DNA of 64,000 nt from CAVUWL01 sp963700105 (GTDB lineage Bacteria > Actinomycetota > Thermoleophilia > Solirubrobacterales > 70-9), in contig CAVOWL010000004.1 in assembly GCA_963700105.1 (NCBI GenBank), forward strand, positions 1,426,001-1,490,000. The letters are read 5' to 3'. Shown piece by piece: positions 52,200 to 61,371 of the stretch. Positions within the stretch are counted from its first letter, which is position 1. Each line of letters starts with the position of its first letter. Both the position numbers and the translations under genes were made by a program. The notes under the pieces are model-generated. The model was given only the letters and a program-made list of their open reading frames with translations, made no database searches and was not told the DNA's origin.

Positions 52200-53552
52200 A
52201 TGAACAGACGCCTTCTGATTCCAACCGCAGCGACCTTGGCCGCAGCGCTGATCGCGCTGGGTGCCCTTGGCGCACCGGCGCAGGCAACAAGCGCGCTCGG
52301 TCAGGCGCGCCAGTTCGTCCCCCATCAGCTGGTGGTGAAGTTCTCCGGCGAGCGCCTCGGCCGGGTGGTATCGCTGCCCACCCAGATCGGGACGGGCGCC
52401 GCGGCCGCCGCACTACGCCGAAGCCCCGCGGTGCTCTACGCCCAGCCCAACTACACGGCAAGCGCTTCGCTCTTTGTGCCCAACGATGACGGATCCCTGC
52501 AGACGGCACCGGACCCGAGCGGAAGCTGGGAGACGAGGCAGTGGAATTTTCTTCCCTCCTCCCCCGGGACCGCCGGCGTGCCAACCTCACCCGGCGGGAT
52601 CAACGCCGTTGGGGCCTGGCGCAATCTGATCTCAGAGGGAAGGCCGGGGGCCAGCGGCGTCACGGTGGCGGTCCTCGATACGGGGATCGCTTATCGCAGC
52701 CTGAACAGGCCGGGAAGGGGCGGCGTGGTCCATTTCCAGCGCAGCCCTGATTTCTCCGCGGCGCAATTCGTTCCCGGCTACAACTTCGTCGGCAGGAACC
52801 GCCTCCCAGTAGACACCAATGGTCATGGCACCCACGTTGCCAGCACGATCGCAGAGGAAACCAACAATGGCATCGGCCTGACCGGGCTCGCCTATCAGGC
52901 GAAGCTGATGCCGGTCCAGGTCCTCAATTCTCACGGCCAGGGGCAGGCCAGCAATATCGCGAAGGGAATCCGCTTCGCCGCCGAGCACGGCGCCCAGGTG
53001 ATCAATATGAGCTTCAACTTCGGCTGTGGCAAGAAGGTTCCGGAGGTCGATGAAGCGCTCCAGTTTGCCGCCAAAATGGGCGTCGTACTGATCGCCTCCG
53101 TCGGCAACGTCGGCTCGGAGACCTGCGTCTCCCAGCCGGCCACCGGGCCCGGCGTGATTGGGGTCGGAGGAAGCACCCAGGGCGGCTGCCTCGGCAATTA
53201 TTCGCTCACCGGTCGAGGCGTAGACCTGGTGGCGCCCGGCGGCGGCACCCCGATCAACGGCTGTCCGTCGGTTCTCTCAGCGCCGATCTACCAGGTCACC
53301 CTGAAGAAGCAGGGAGATCCGATCTTTGGCATGCCCAGCGACTACATCGGCACCTCGATGGCGGCTGCCCACGTCTCGGGGGTTGCGGCAATGGTGATTG
53401 CCAGTGGAGTTTTGGGGCCGGTCCCGGCGCGATCGCTGGACAAACGGGTGACGCTGCGCCTCGAGGACACCGCCCGCAGCATCGGCCTACCGGCGAGCGA
53501 GCAGGGCGCGGGACTGATCGACGCCGCGAATGCGACCCAACCCGGAGCCTAG
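52200..53552 (+). CDS. Secreted subtilisin-like (S8) serine protease
   Basis: The 450-residue product has a signal peptide (cleavage near QAT, residue 30), then a short propeptide-like segment FVPHQLVVKFSGERL...SPAVLYAQPNY (an I9/fervidolysin-type inhibitor pro-domain). The S8 domain follows, with Asp160 in VTVAVLDTGIAY, His209 in DTNGHGTHVASTIAEE and Ser near 385 in YIGTSMAAAHVSGVAAM. The oxyanion Asn lies in ASVGNVGSE. Four Cys in the catalytic domain may form disulphides. The domain ends near residue 450 without any anchor, so it is probably released. Start ATG 52200, no strong ribosome binding site. Confidence 0.9.
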   Translation: MNRRLLIPTAATLAAALIALGALGAPAQATSALGQARQFVPHQLVVKFSGERLGRVVSLPTQIGTGAAAAALRRSPAVLYAQPNYTASASLFVPNDDGSLQTAPDPSGSWETRQWNFLPSSPGTAGVPTSPGGINAVGAWRNLISEGRPGASGVTVAVLDTGIAYRSLNRPGRGGVVHFQRSPDFSAAQFVPGYNFVGRNRLPVDTNGHGTHVASTIAEETNNGIGLTGLAYQAKLMPVQVLNSHGQGQASNIAKGIRFAAEHGAQVINMSFNFGCGKKVPEVDEALQFAAKMGVVLIASVGNVGSETCVSQPATGPGVIGVGGSTQGGCLGNYSLTGRGVDLVAPGGGTPINGCPSVLSAPIYQVTLKKQGDPIFGMPSDYIGTSMAAAHVSGVAAMVIASGVLGPVPARSLDKRVTLRLEDTARSIGLPASEQGAGLIDAANATQPGA

Positions 53553-53561
53553 GCGGCCGGC

Positions 53562-54005
53562 CTAAGTGGTGCGAACGATGATCACGCTGCAGGGAGCGTG
53601 ATGGGAGACGTTGTTGGGTACGCTCCCAAGCAGGAAGCGGCGCGCTCCGGTCATTCCCTTATTGCCGACAACGATCAGATCGGCGCCGCTTTCCTCGGCA
53701 ACATTTAGGATCGCCTCCGCGGGATCCCCCTCGACCGGGTGGGTCAGGACCTCTACCCCCTCCTTCTTGGCGGCGGCGGCGGCGCTGTCGAGCACCAGGT
53801 TGACATCCTCACGTGGACCGATTTCGTACTGAACGTCGGCGGGTGCATCGAGCTTCTCCTCGGCCAGCCGCCGTTTCGGCACAGCCGCGTAGGCGCTGAC
53901 AATGCTGAGCTGGGCACCGGCGAGCTTGGCCAGATCGACCGCCTGGCCGACCGCCTCGGCGGCTGTCTCTGAGCCATCGGTGCCTACCACGATCCGCCTG
54001 AACAC
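53562..54005 (-). CDS. Universal stress protein (UspA family)
   Basis: The 147-residue product starts at GTG 54005 behind a very strong ribosome binding site (GGAGGAGG). It reads FRRIVVGTDGSETAAEAVGQAVDLA and ends GADLIVVGNKGMTGARRFLLGSVPNNVSHHAPCSVIIVRT. The G-x2-G-x9-G-(S/T) loop marks the ATP-binding branch of UspA proteins, which dimerise. It is the first of several USP-fold proteins here; the kdp operon ends with another. It is convergent with the protease gene (ten-base gap). Confidence 0.92.
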   Translation of the reverse strand: MFRRIVVGTDGSETAAEAVGQAVDLAKLAGAQLSIVSAYAAVPKRRLAEEKLDAPADVQYEIGPREDVNLVLDSAAAAAKKEGVEVLTHPVEGDPAEAILNVAEESGADLIVVGNKGMTGARRFLLGSVPNNVSHHAPCSVIIVRTT

Positions 54006-54044
54006 AGCCCGCCTCCTCCGCTCGATCGCTGGACGCCGCTGATA

Positions 54045-54194
54045 TTAACGGGGCAGCTGACGGCCATGCCAATCGTGAAAGCCGGCGCCGAGGATTTCGG
54101 TCGGGGTGCTCGAGAGCCGCACGATCGCGATCGCCATCGATGCAAACAGGCAAACGACCAGGACCGCCATCCCAATTTTCCAGCTGGTCGGCAT
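54045..54194 (-). CDS. 49-residue single-helix membrane protein
   Basis: From ATG 54194 to TAA at 54045-54047: MPTSWKIGMAVLVVCLFASM and AIAIVRLSSTPTEILGAG, ending FHDWHGRQLPR. One clear membrane helix (residues about 8-25) is followed by an extracytoplasmic His/Trp-containing tail. Third-position GC is high. It lies 39 bases upstream of the universal stress gene on the same strand, and only 25 bases from the divergent hydrolase start, so promoters here must be very compact or overlapping. No family is recognised. Confidence 0.6.
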   Translation of the reverse strand: MPTSWKIGMAVLVVCLFASMAIAIVRLSSTPTEILGAGFHDWHGRQLPR

Positions 54195-54219
54195 CGACCA
54201 AGACTAGACTCAGAACGCG

Positions 54220-54936
54220 ATGACTGAGGAGAAGGTCGCCGAGGGGGTGTGGCTGCTGCGCGGCGACCTGCGGCGGGGGATGAACATCTACTTCCTGCGC
54301 GACGGGAATGGCGTCGTGCAGTTCGACGCCGGCACCAAGCCGATGACCAAGGCCACCGTGGAAACGGCACAGCGCCTGGGCGGGCTAAAACAGGTGGTCT
54401 TGAGCCACGCCCACGCCGATCACCGCGGTACGGCTCCTTATATGGGTGTTTCGGTTCTCTGCCACCCCGCCGAGGTGGCAGATGCCGAAAGCGACGATCG
54501 CTTCTCCCCCTACATGGACACCTCCGAGCTGCCCTTTGCACCGGTGCGCTGGATCTATCCACTGCTATTTCAACGCTGGGACGGTGGTCCGGTGAAGATC
54601 GCCGCGACGATCTCAGAGGGTGAGGAGCTGGCCGGATTTCAGGTCCTGGATTTCCCCGGTCACGCACCCGGTCTGATCGGCCTGTGGCGAGCGAGCGATC
54701 GAGTCGCGATCATCAGCGACGTCGTCTACCTGATCGACTCCGCGCGCCTCAAGGCCCTCCCCCCGGGCCAGGCCAGTGTCCCCCATCCAGCTTGGGCCTG
54801 GGATCACGCAATGGCGAAGGAGTCGGTGCGGAAGCTGGCCGCCCTTGAGCCACGACTGCTCTGCACAGGCCACGGAGAGCCGCTGCACGGTGAGAACCTG
54901 CGCGAGACGCTCTTGCTCGCAAGTGATTCGTGCTGA
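54220..54936 (+). CDS. Metallo-beta-lactamase-fold hydrolase
   Basis: The 238-residue product reads VAEGVWLLRGDLRRGMNIYFL, then VVQFDAGTKPM, the metal site VVLSHAHADHRGTAPYMGV, then a late VLDFPGHAPGLIGLWR and VAIISDVVYL (the other metal ligands), and a C-terminal CTGHGEPLHGE. This is the complete HxHxDH...H...D...H set of a dinuclear MBL-fold hydrolase of the glyoxalase-II/lactonase type. The substrate is unknown. The start ATG 54220 is divergent from the small membrane protein gene, and the stop is 13 bases from the end of the convergent kdp operon. Confidence 0.85.
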   Translation: MTEEKVAEGVWLLRGDLRRGMNIYFLRDGNGVVQFDAGTKPMTKATVETAQRLGGLKQVVLSHAHADHRGTAPYMGVSVLCHPAEVADAESDDRFSPYMDTSELPFAPVRWIYPLLFQRWDGGPVKIAATISEGEELAGFQVLDFPGHAPGLIGLWRASDRVAIISDVVYLIDSARLKALPPGQASVPHPAWAWDHAMAKESVRKLAALEPRLLCTGHGEPLHGENLRETLLLASDSC

Positions 54937-54949
54937 TCGCGCTCGCCGC

Positions 54950-55513
54950 CTAGAGGTGAGCACTGCCGTTGGCAGACGCGGTCACGACGCGATCGTCCTG
55001 CGGCCCCGGGCGCAGGATCAACACCTCCGCTGGTGCCTTTTGTAGCAGCCAGACGAGGTCCTCCCCGGAGAAGCCGGTGCGGCCGCTGGCGCTAGCCGGA
55101 ACCACGACGCGGTCAAAGCTCTCGTGCTCAAGCAGCCGCTCCAGGGCGTGACGGTGCGAGCGGCCTCGCTCGATCCGAGCGTCGACCGCCACCCCCTGGG
55201 CGCCGGCGCGCTGCTCGATTGCCTCCAGCATCGGCATTGCCTTCGCCGCCTCGGCAGGAATCGCGCAATCCAGCGGCAGTTGCTTGGGGACGGTCGCCAG
55301 GTAGGCGGGCATCAGCGTCGCGCCCTCGGCCCGGGCGAGACGAAGCGAGGCGTCAAGAGCGCGGCGGGATATCTCTGTGCCGGTGAAGGGCAAAAGGATG
55401 TTGTGGACCGAATCGGGGCGCTCGGCGCGAGCCCCGCCGCGGCGCGAGCGGGAGATCAAATAGCCAACGGCGAAGCCCAGCAGCAGGGCAAAAAGGACGA
55501 ATAGGCCGATCAT
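54950..55513 (-). CDS. Membrane-anchored universal-stress-like protein at the end of the kdp operon
   Basis: The 187-residue protein has an N-terminal helix (MIGLFVLFALLLGFAVGYLI), a basic linker and a USP-fold domain (NILLPFTGTEISRRALDASLRLA; DRVVVPASASGRTGFSGEDLVWLLQKAPAEVLILRP). The Gly-rich ATP loop is only partly kept (ASGRTGFSGEDLVWLL). Its ATG overlaps the stop of the KdpD-like gene by four bases (ATGA), so translation is coupled. KdpD proteins contain a USP domain themselves; a second, membrane-tethered USP in the same operon may interact with it or with the pump (inference). Confidence 0.8.
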   Translation of the reverse strand: MIGLFVLFALLLGFAVGYLISRSRRGGARAERPDSVHNILLPFTGTEISRRALDASLRLARAEGATLMPAYLATVPKQLPLDCAIPAEAAKAMPMLEAIEQRAGAQGVAVDARIERGRSHRHALERLLEHESFDRVVVPASASGRTGFSGEDLVWLLQKAPAEVLILRPGPQDDRVVTASANGSAHL

Positions 55514-56712
55514 CTCCGATCCTCCTTGAGGCTGCGGTGGGCGACGATTCGCACGTCGACGCCCGGCGGAGTGGCCCGCATCAGCCGTTGGGGAAGCGGC
55601 TCCCGCAGGCGGGCCAGACCGCGGCGAGGAAGTGACTCGCCGATCATGATGTAGGTGCTACCGCGCTCGCGGACGACGTGGGCGACCGCCGCCACCATGT
55701 CATCGTGCTCCTCGATCAGCAGGGTCGCACCCAGCACCGAGGCGAGCTGGCGAAGCGCCGTGACCTGGCGCTCCTGCTCGCCCTGGATCGGCGCTCCCGG
55801 CCGCTTCACCCAGAGCAGATCGAGGTCGGTTCCAAGCCGCTGGGCGGAGCGCCAGGCCCGTCGGACCAGGCGCTGGGAGCCGGGCTGAGGCCGAACCAAG
55901 GCCAGCAGCCGCTCGCCGACCGCCTTTGAGGTATCGGCAGAGACGCGCTCCTCACCGCGGGTACCGACGGTTTCGGCCTGGCTCAAGATCAGCCGCTTGG
56001 ACTCGACGTCCTCAGCCACCTGCCTCAGGCTCACCTCGCGCAGCGCGGCGAGGTTCTCGATCCGAAAGAAGTTGTTGAGAGCGGCATCGATGTTCTCACC
56101 CGGGTAGATCTTTCCGCCGCGCAGACGTGCGATCAGCGCCTCCGGGGTGAGGTCGATCAGGACCACCTCATCGGCAGCACCCAGGACCGAATCCGGGACG
56201 GTCTCCCGAACCCTGGCCCCAGTCAGCTCGGCGACCTGGTCGTTGAGTGACTCCAGATGCTGAACGTTGACGGTGGAAAAGACGTCGATCCCCGCCTCCA
56301 AGACGTCGCCGATATCCTCGTAGCGCTTCTTGTGGACGAGGCCGGGCGCATTTGAGTGGGCGAGCTCATCGATCAAGGCCAGCTCCGGGGCTCGCTCCAA
56401 CAGGGCAGGCAAATCCATCTCCTCGACGACGACGTCGCGATAGGGGACGCGACGTCGTGGCAAGACCTCGAGGCCATGGGATTGATCGGTCGTATCCTGG
56501 CGGTCGTGGGGCTCCAGGTAGCCGATCACAACGTCGCGGCCAAGATTGGCTTCGGCGTGGCCCTCCTGCAGCATGCGGTAGGTCTTTCCCACCCCCGCGG
56601 CCATGCCGAGAAATATCTTGTAATGGCCACGTTGCCGTTCGCCTTCGGCGGGGGTCGGTGAGCTTGGTGAAAGCTCGGCCATCTTCATGCTCCGGCGTCT
56701 CCGCCCGCTCAA
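55510..56712 (-). CDS. kdpD: KdpD-like sensor without a histidine kinase
   Basis: The 400-residue protein (TTG 56712; ATG 56688 is an alternative) has the KdpD N-terminal domain: HYKIFLGMAAGVGKTYRMLQEG with Walker A at residues 36-44, DVVIGYLEPH, and LALIDELAHSNAPG...KRYEDIGDVLEAGIDVFSTVNVQHLESLNDQVAELTG, the KdpD signature. The later USP domain spans about residues 240-395 (TYIMIGESLPRRGL). The usual four-helix, GAF and kinase half of KdpD (about 500 further residues) is absent, and no KdpE follows. Truncated KdpD proteins are known in some cyanobacteria and Deinococcus. It would sense K+ or c-di-AMP but cannot phosphorylate a regulator alone. Confidence 0.9.
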   Translation of the reverse strand: MSGRRRRSMKMAELSPSSPTPAEGERQRGHYKIFLGMAAGVGKTYRMLQEGHAEANLGRDVVIGYLEPHDRQDTTDQSHGLEVLPRRRVPYRDVVVEEMDLPALLERAPELALIDELAHSNAPGLVHKKRYEDIGDVLEAGIDVFSTVNVQHLESLNDQVAELTGARVRETVPDSVLGAADEVVLIDLTPEALIARLRGGKIYPGENIDAALNNFFRIENLAALREVSLRQVAEDVESKRLILSQAETVGTRGEERVSADTSKAVGERLLALVRPQPGSQRLVRRAWRSAQRLGTDLDLLWVKRPGAPIQGEQERQVTALRQLASVLGATLLIEEHDDMVAAVAHVVRERGSTYIMIGESLPRRGLARLREPLPQRLMRATPPGVDVRIVAHRSLKEDRR

Positions 56713-58817
56713 GCTCCGAGCAGGTTGTGGACGATCAGATCGATCAGCTTGATGCCGATAAAGGGGGCGATCAGACCGCCCAGTCCGTAGATCAGGAGGT
56801 TGCGGCGCAGCAGCGCGCTGGCGCCGATCGGCCGATAGCTCACCCCGCGCAGCGAGAGCGGAATCAACAGCGGGATGACCAGGGCGTTGAAGATAATCGC
56901 CGATATCACCGCCGACTCGGGTGTTCCCAGATTCATGATATTCAACACGTGCAGCGGTCCCTGGCCGTTTTTTGTGACGGCATAGGTGCTGAGGAAGATT
57001 GCCGGCAGGATTGCAAAGTACTTTGCGACGTCATTGGCGATCGAAAAGGTCGTCAGGGCGCCACGGGTTATCAGCAGCTGCTTACCCACCTCGACGATCT
57101 CGATCAACTTCGTGGGGTTGGAGTCGAGGTCGACCATGTTGCCTGCCTCGCGCGCGGCCTGAGTGCCGGTGTTCATCGCCACCCCGACATCTGCTTGAGC
57201 CAGGGCGGGGGCGTCATTGGTGCCATCGCCGGTCATCGCGATCAGGCGGCCGTCTGACTGCTGTTCCTTGATCAACTCGAGCTTTCGCTCCGGTGTCGCT
57301 TCGGCGAGGAAGTCATCAACGCCCGACTCCTCGGCGATTTTTGCCGCTGTGAGTTTGTTATCACCGGTGACCATGATCGTGCGGATACCCATCGCCCGCA
57401 GCTCGTCGAATCTCTGCTTCATCCCCTCCTTGATCGTGTCTTTAAGGTAAATCACGCCGAGCACCCGCTCATCGCGCGAGACCGCGAGGGGAGTACCACC
57501 CTCGCGGCCGATCCGATCCAACACCTCCTGCAGCTCGACCGGTGGACGGCCCCCCTCCGCGCTAACAAAATCAATTATCGCGTCACCTGCGCCCTTGCGC
57601 AGTCGCCGGCCATCGAAATCGACCCCACTCATTCGGGTCTGCGCCGTGAACGCAACGAACTCGGCGTGCAGCTCGGCCATGTCGTGCTCGCGGATTCCGA
57701 ATTGCTTGGCCAAGACGACGATCGAGCGACCCTCGGGCGTCTCATCGGCCAGCGACGCCAGCTGCGCGGCCTCGGCGAGTTCTTCCTCAGAGACGCCCGG
57801 CATCGGGATGAACTCCGAGGCCAGCCGGTTTCCGATCGTGATCGTTCCGGTCTTATCGAGCAGCAGGACATCGACGTCGCCGGAGGCCTCCACCGCGCGT
57901 CCCGACAGCGCCAGCACGTTGCGTCGCACCAGCCGATCCATGCCGGCGATCCCGATCGCCGAGAGAAGCGCGCCGATCGTGGTCGGAATCAGCGCAACCA
58001 GCAGCGAGATCAGGGTCGTCTCAGAAATCGGAGTGTGGGCGAAGAGGCCAAAAGGTCGCAGCGTCGCGACGACGATCATGAAGATCAGGGTCAGCCCCGC
58101 GAGCAGGATATTCAGGGCGATCTCATTCGGGGTCTTGCGACGCTCGGCTCCCTCGACCAGCGCGATCATGCGGTCCAGGAACGAGTTGCCCGGCTCCTGA
58201 GTGATTTCGATGACGATCTGATCAGAGAGCACTTTGGTGCCGCCGGTCACGGCGCTTCGATCACCACCGGACTCCCGAATCACCGGCGCCGACTCGCCGG
58301 TGATCGCGGACTCATCGACCGATGCGATCCCCTCGAGCACCGTGCCATCACCGGGGACCAGCTCCCCAGCCGCCACCACGACCACGTCGCCTTTGGTCAG
58401 CTCCGAAGCCTGCTTGACGGTGCCGTCGCGCAGTTTGGCGACGGTCTCCTTGCGCATTGCGCGAAGCGTCTCGGCCTGAGCCCGCCCGCGACCCTCGGCA
58501 AATGCCTCGGCCATATTCGCGAAAACGACCGTGAGCCAGAGCCAGAACGAAATTACGAACGTGTACCAAGCCGGCTCGTGTCCGCCGCCAAGCGGTTTTC
58601 CACCGAAGACCTGGATGAACCAGGTCACGGTGGTGATTAGAGCACCGATCTCGACCACAAACATCACCGGGTTTCGAATCTGCACCCGAGGATCGAGCTT
58701 GGCGAAGCTCTCTTTCAAGGCCCGGCCGACGATGTCTCCACGAAATAGCGAGATCGCCTCGCGTTCGTGTGGCTCCAGCGGAGAAGGAGGGGTGACAGGG
58801 TTAGCTTCAGCAGACAT
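56709..58817 (-). CDS. kdpB: K+-transporting P-type ATPase, catalytic subunit
   Basis: The 702-residue product has the phosphatase loop TGESAPV, the phosphorylated Asp in LLLDKTGTITIGNR (near residue 318), the nucleotide-domain FTAQTRMSG and KGAGDAI, then GDGTNDAPALAQADVGVAMNTGTQAAREA, and a P-type membrane frame with SIANDVAKYFAILPA. It hydrolyses ATP to drive K+ through KdpA. The gene starts within the kdpC stop (TGATG) and overlaps the downstream kdpD-like gene by four bases. It follows kdpC rather than preceding it, which is unusual. Confidence 0.97.
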   Translation of the reverse strand: MSAEANPVTPPSPLEPHEREAISLFRGDIVGRALKESFAKLDPRVQIRNPVMFVVEIGALITTVTWFIQVFGGKPLGGGHEPAWYTFVISFWLWLTVVFANMAEAFAEGRGRAQAETLRAMRKETVAKLRDGTVKQASELTKGDVVVVAAGELVPGDGTVLEGIASVDESAITGESAPVIRESGGDRSAVTGGTKVLSDQIVIEITQEPGNSFLDRMIALVEGAERRKTPNEIALNILLAGLTLIFMIVVATLRPFGLFAHTPISETTLISLLVALIPTTIGALLSAIGIAGMDRLVRRNVLALSGRAVEASGDVDVLLLDKTGTITIGNRLASEFIPMPGVSEEELAEAAQLASLADETPEGRSIVVLAKQFGIREHDMAELHAEFVAFTAQTRMSGVDFDGRRLRKGAGDAIIDFVSAEGGRPPVELQEVLDRIGREGGTPLAVSRDERVLGVIYLKDTIKEGMKQRFDELRAMGIRTIMVTGDNKLTAAKIAEESGVDDFLAEATPERKLELIKEQQSDGRLIAMTGDGTNDAPALAQADVGVAMNTGTQAAREAGNMVDLDSNPTKLIEIVEVGKQLLITRGALTTFSIANDVAKYFAILPAIFLSTYAVTKNGQGPLHVLNIMNLGTPESAVISAIIFNALVIPLLIPLSLRGVSYRPIGASALLRRNLLIYGLGGLIAPFIGIKLIDLIVHNLLGA

Positions 58818-59473
58818 CAGCGGCCTCCCGTAAGGCGATCGAGGGCGAGGTTCAGCTCAAGTACGTTGACGCCTGGTTCACCGGAGAACCCGAGGCCGCG
58901 TCCATCGGTGTACTTGGAGATCAGCGACATCACTTCGGTCAACGAGATACGGCGCACCGCGGCGATGCGATGTGCCTGGATATCGGCGTTTGCAACCGAG
59001 ATTTCGGGGTCGAGTCCCGAGCCCGAGCTGCTTGCCGCATCGACCGGTACCTGCGCGGCAGTTAGCCCCGGGTCATACGGCTTCTCCAGCGCGAGATAGG
59101 CCTTGATGTTGCTTTCAATCGCTTCCTTGGTCGCGATGTTGTTGGGCCCGAGATTGGAGAAGGTTGAAGCGGCAGCGTTATATGGGGGTATCGTGGCCGA
59201 GGGCCGGGGCTGGAAGTAGCGGGGGTCAGGAGCCGTCACCGGGTTGCCTTCTTCATCCACTTGCGGCTTGCCGTTTTTGACCACCTGGACGGCGAACTGC
59301 TGGCCGATGATCTTTGAGCCAACCAGCTTGCCGTTCACATACACCCGCTGGCCATTGGCATTGCCGGGAAAGGTGAGCTGGCTGATCCCTGTGATCGCCA
59401 GCGGATAGACGATTCCACACAACACCGTTAGCACTAAAATGCCGATCGCGGAGGTGATGATGTCGCGCTTCAT
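58817..59473 (-). CDS. kdpC: K+-transporting ATPase subunit C
   Basis: The 218-residue product has the single N-terminal helix (SAIGILVLTVLCGIVYPLAITGISQLTFP) followed by GKLVGSKIIGQQF, YFQPRPSAT, YNAAASTFSNLGPNN and, near the end, VPVDAASSSGSGLDPEISVANADIQAHRIAAVR. This is the canonical KdpC order, in which the SGSGLDP block contacts KdpA/KdpB. It stands between kdpA (one-base gap) and kdpB (one-base overlap). Confidence 0.96.
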   Translation of the reverse strand: MKRDIITSAIGILVLTVLCGIVYPLAITGISQLTFPGNANGQRVYVNGKLVGSKIIGQQFAVQVVKNGKPQVDEEGNPVTAPDPRYFQPRPSATIPPYNAAASTFSNLGPNNIATKEAIESNIKAYLALEKPYDPGLTAAQVPVDAASSSGSGLDPEISVANADIQAHRIAAVRRISLTEVMSLISKYTDGRGLGFSGEPGVNVLELNLALDRLTGGR

Positions 59474-59474
59474 C

Positions 59475-61244
59475 TCAGTAGAGGTGGTTGGTCAGGCCCT
59501 GCACGATCGGACCGAGTAGGAGGGCGGGGAAGAAGGTCAGCGCGCCGACCAGGATGATCACCCCGATCAGCAGCACGACGAAGACTGGGTTATCGGTGCG
59601 CATCGTCCCCAGGCCGGCGGGGCTGACGCGCTTGCCGGCCAGGGCGCCGGCTACCGCCAGGGCAAAGAGGATCGGCGCATAGCGCGCGAACATCATGTCG
59701 AAACCACCGAGGATGTCGGCGAAGGTGATCCCATGAGCGCCGAGGTTGCCGGCGCTCGGCTGCACGTAGCCGGTGTAGCCGGCGAACGCCGAGCCGTTGT
59801 TATTGGCCTGGGAGAGGTAGGCATAGAAGGTCTCTGAGAAACCCTGCGGCCCCGTCGCCGCGGCCGAGATCGAGGCGCGACCGGCCTTGCTCGCCGTGGC
59901 TAATGAGGTGCAAAAGAGCGCCATCAGTGGGGTGATCAACAAACCGAGAGAAACCAGCTTTATCTCCCGCGCCTCGATCTTCTTGCCGAGGTACTCGGGC
60001 GTGCGCCCGACCATCAGGCCGCCGATGAAGACCGCCAACAGGACGTAGAGCAAGATCGAGTAAAGGCCGGTGCCCACCCCACCGAAGATCACCTCGCTTG
60101 CCGAGAGGTTTGCAAAAGGCACGGCACCGCCGATCCCCGTGAAGGACTCAATCGCGCTGTTTACGGCGCCGCAGGAGGTGACCGTCGTGACCACGTCAAA
60201 GAGCGCCGATCCGGCGATTCCAAAGCGCTGCTCCTTGCCTTCCAAGTTGCCGCCAGAGGAGCCGGCGATCACATTGGTGTGCAATCCGGCGGCGTGCTGG
60301 GCGGGGGAGCCGTGGGCCTCGGCGACGTAGGCGACGGCAACGGCGCCAAGGAACATGATCATCACGGTCGCGTAGATCGCGTACCCTTGGCGGCGGTTTC
60401 CGCTCATTCTCCCGTAGGTAAAGATCAGCGCCGCAGGGATAACCAAGACGACCAGCATCTCGAAAAAGTTGGTGAAACCATTCGGGTTCTCGAATGGATG
60501 CGCGGAGTTGGTGTTAAAGAATCCACCGCCGTTCGTGCCGAGCAACTTGATCGCCTCCTGCGAGGCGACCGGCCCCATCCCGATCGATTGGCTCAGGTGG
60601 GTCACCCCCGAAGCTGTCAGATAGGCCGAGAAGTTCTGGATTACTCCCTGGGAGACGAGGACCAGGGCTACCAACACCGAGAGGGGAAGCAGCACCCAAA
60701 GAACCGTGCGCACCATGTCCTGCCAAAAATTGCCAAGGCTCTTGCCGCTGCGCCCAACGATCCCCCGGATCAGCGCCACCGCGGTGACGATGCCTACCCC
60801 CGCCGAGAGGAAGTTCTGGACAGTCAGCCCGGCCATCTGGCTGAAGTAGCTCATCGTCGTCTCACCGCTGTAGTACTGCCAGTTGGTGTTGGTCATAAAC
60901 GATGAGACCGTGTTAAACGTCACATTCCAGGTTCCCGAGTGGAAGTGTTGTGGATTCAATCCGGTGAAATCCCACAGCGTCTGGGTGCGCAGGATGAAAT
61001 AGAGCAGTAGCCAGCCCGCCAGCGAGAAGATGATCAGGCTCTTGGCATATGCCTTCCAGTCCTGTCCCCTACCGGTGTCCACACGGAGAACCCGGTAAAG
61101 CCAGCGCTCGGGGCCGCGAAGCACCGGGTCCAAAAAGGTGTGCTCGCCGCTGTAGACGGCGGCCAGGTAGCGCCCCACGGGCAGGGCGACCAGCGTCAGG
61201 ATCACCGCAAATCCAACGATCGTCAGCCAGCCGAGAAAGGTCAC
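59475..61244 (-). CDS. kdpA: K+-transporting ATPase, K+-channel-like subunit A
   Basis: I start it at GTG 61244, five bases after the kdpF stop, with GGAGAAG ten bases upstream. The 589-residue product has the pore loops TNTNWQYYSGETTMSY, KLLGTNGGGFFNTNSAHPFENP, VTSCGAVNSAIESFTG and NNNGSAFAGY. These are the four selectivity-filter regions of a K+-channel-like subunit, within ten-plus membrane helices. It binds and passes K+ in the high-affinity Kdp pump. A longer in-frame extension (up to 61313) would overlap kdpF and is not preferred. Confidence 0.97.
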   Translation of the reverse strand: MTFLGWLTIVGFAVILTLVALPVGRYLAAVYSGEHTFLDPVLRGPERWLYRVLRVDTGRGQDWKAYAKSLIIFSLAGWLLLYFILRTQTLWDFTGLNPQHFHSGTWNVTFNTVSSFMTNTNWQYYSGETTMSYFSQMAGLTVQNFLSAGVGIVTAVALIRGIVGRSGKSLGNFWQDMVRTVLWVLLPLSVLVALVLVSQGVIQNFSAYLTASGVTHLSQSIGMGPVASQEAIKLLGTNGGGFFNTNSAHPFENPNGFTNFFEMLVVLVIPAALIFTYGRMSGNRRQGYAIYATVMIMFLGAVAVAYVAEAHGSPAQHAAGLHTNVIAGSSGGNLEGKEQRFGIAGSALFDVVTTVTSCGAVNSAIESFTGIGGAVPFANLSASEVIFGGVGTGLYSILLYVLLAVFIGGLMVGRTPEYLGKKIEAREIKLVSLGLLITPLMALFCTSLATASKAGRASISAAATGPQGFSETFYAYLSQANNNGSAFAGYTGYVQPSAGNLGAHGITFADILGGFDMMFARYAPILFALAVAGALAGKRVSPAGLGTMRTDNPVFVVLLIGVIILVGALTFFPALLLGPIVQGLTNHLY

Positions 61245-61248
61245 GCGA

Positions 61249-61371
61249 CTAGAGCTTCTCCCCGCGCACCAGCGCGTAGAGCAGGTACCCGCAGACGAGC
61301 ACCGAGACAACAAGCCCGAAGAAATCAGCGCCGCTCATGTGGCCGACGAAGGCCGCAAACGGTGTGCTCAT
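61249..61371 (-). CDS. kdpF: KdpF-like small subunit of the K+ ATPase
   Basis: The 40-residue product MSTPFAAFVGHM then SGADFFGLVVSVLVCGYLLYALVRGEKL contains a single membrane helix and the family C-terminus Y-A-L-x-R-x-E-x-L of KdpF. The stretch from the second Met (61338) alone is 29 residues, the classical KdpF length. The longer start at 61371 overlaps the stop of the preceding 26-residue peptide (ATGA), so coupled translation favours it. KdpF stabilises KdpABC in detergent and membrane. Confidence 0.85.
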   Translation of the reverse strand: MSTPFAAFVGHMSGADFFGLVVSVLVCGYLLYALVRGEKL

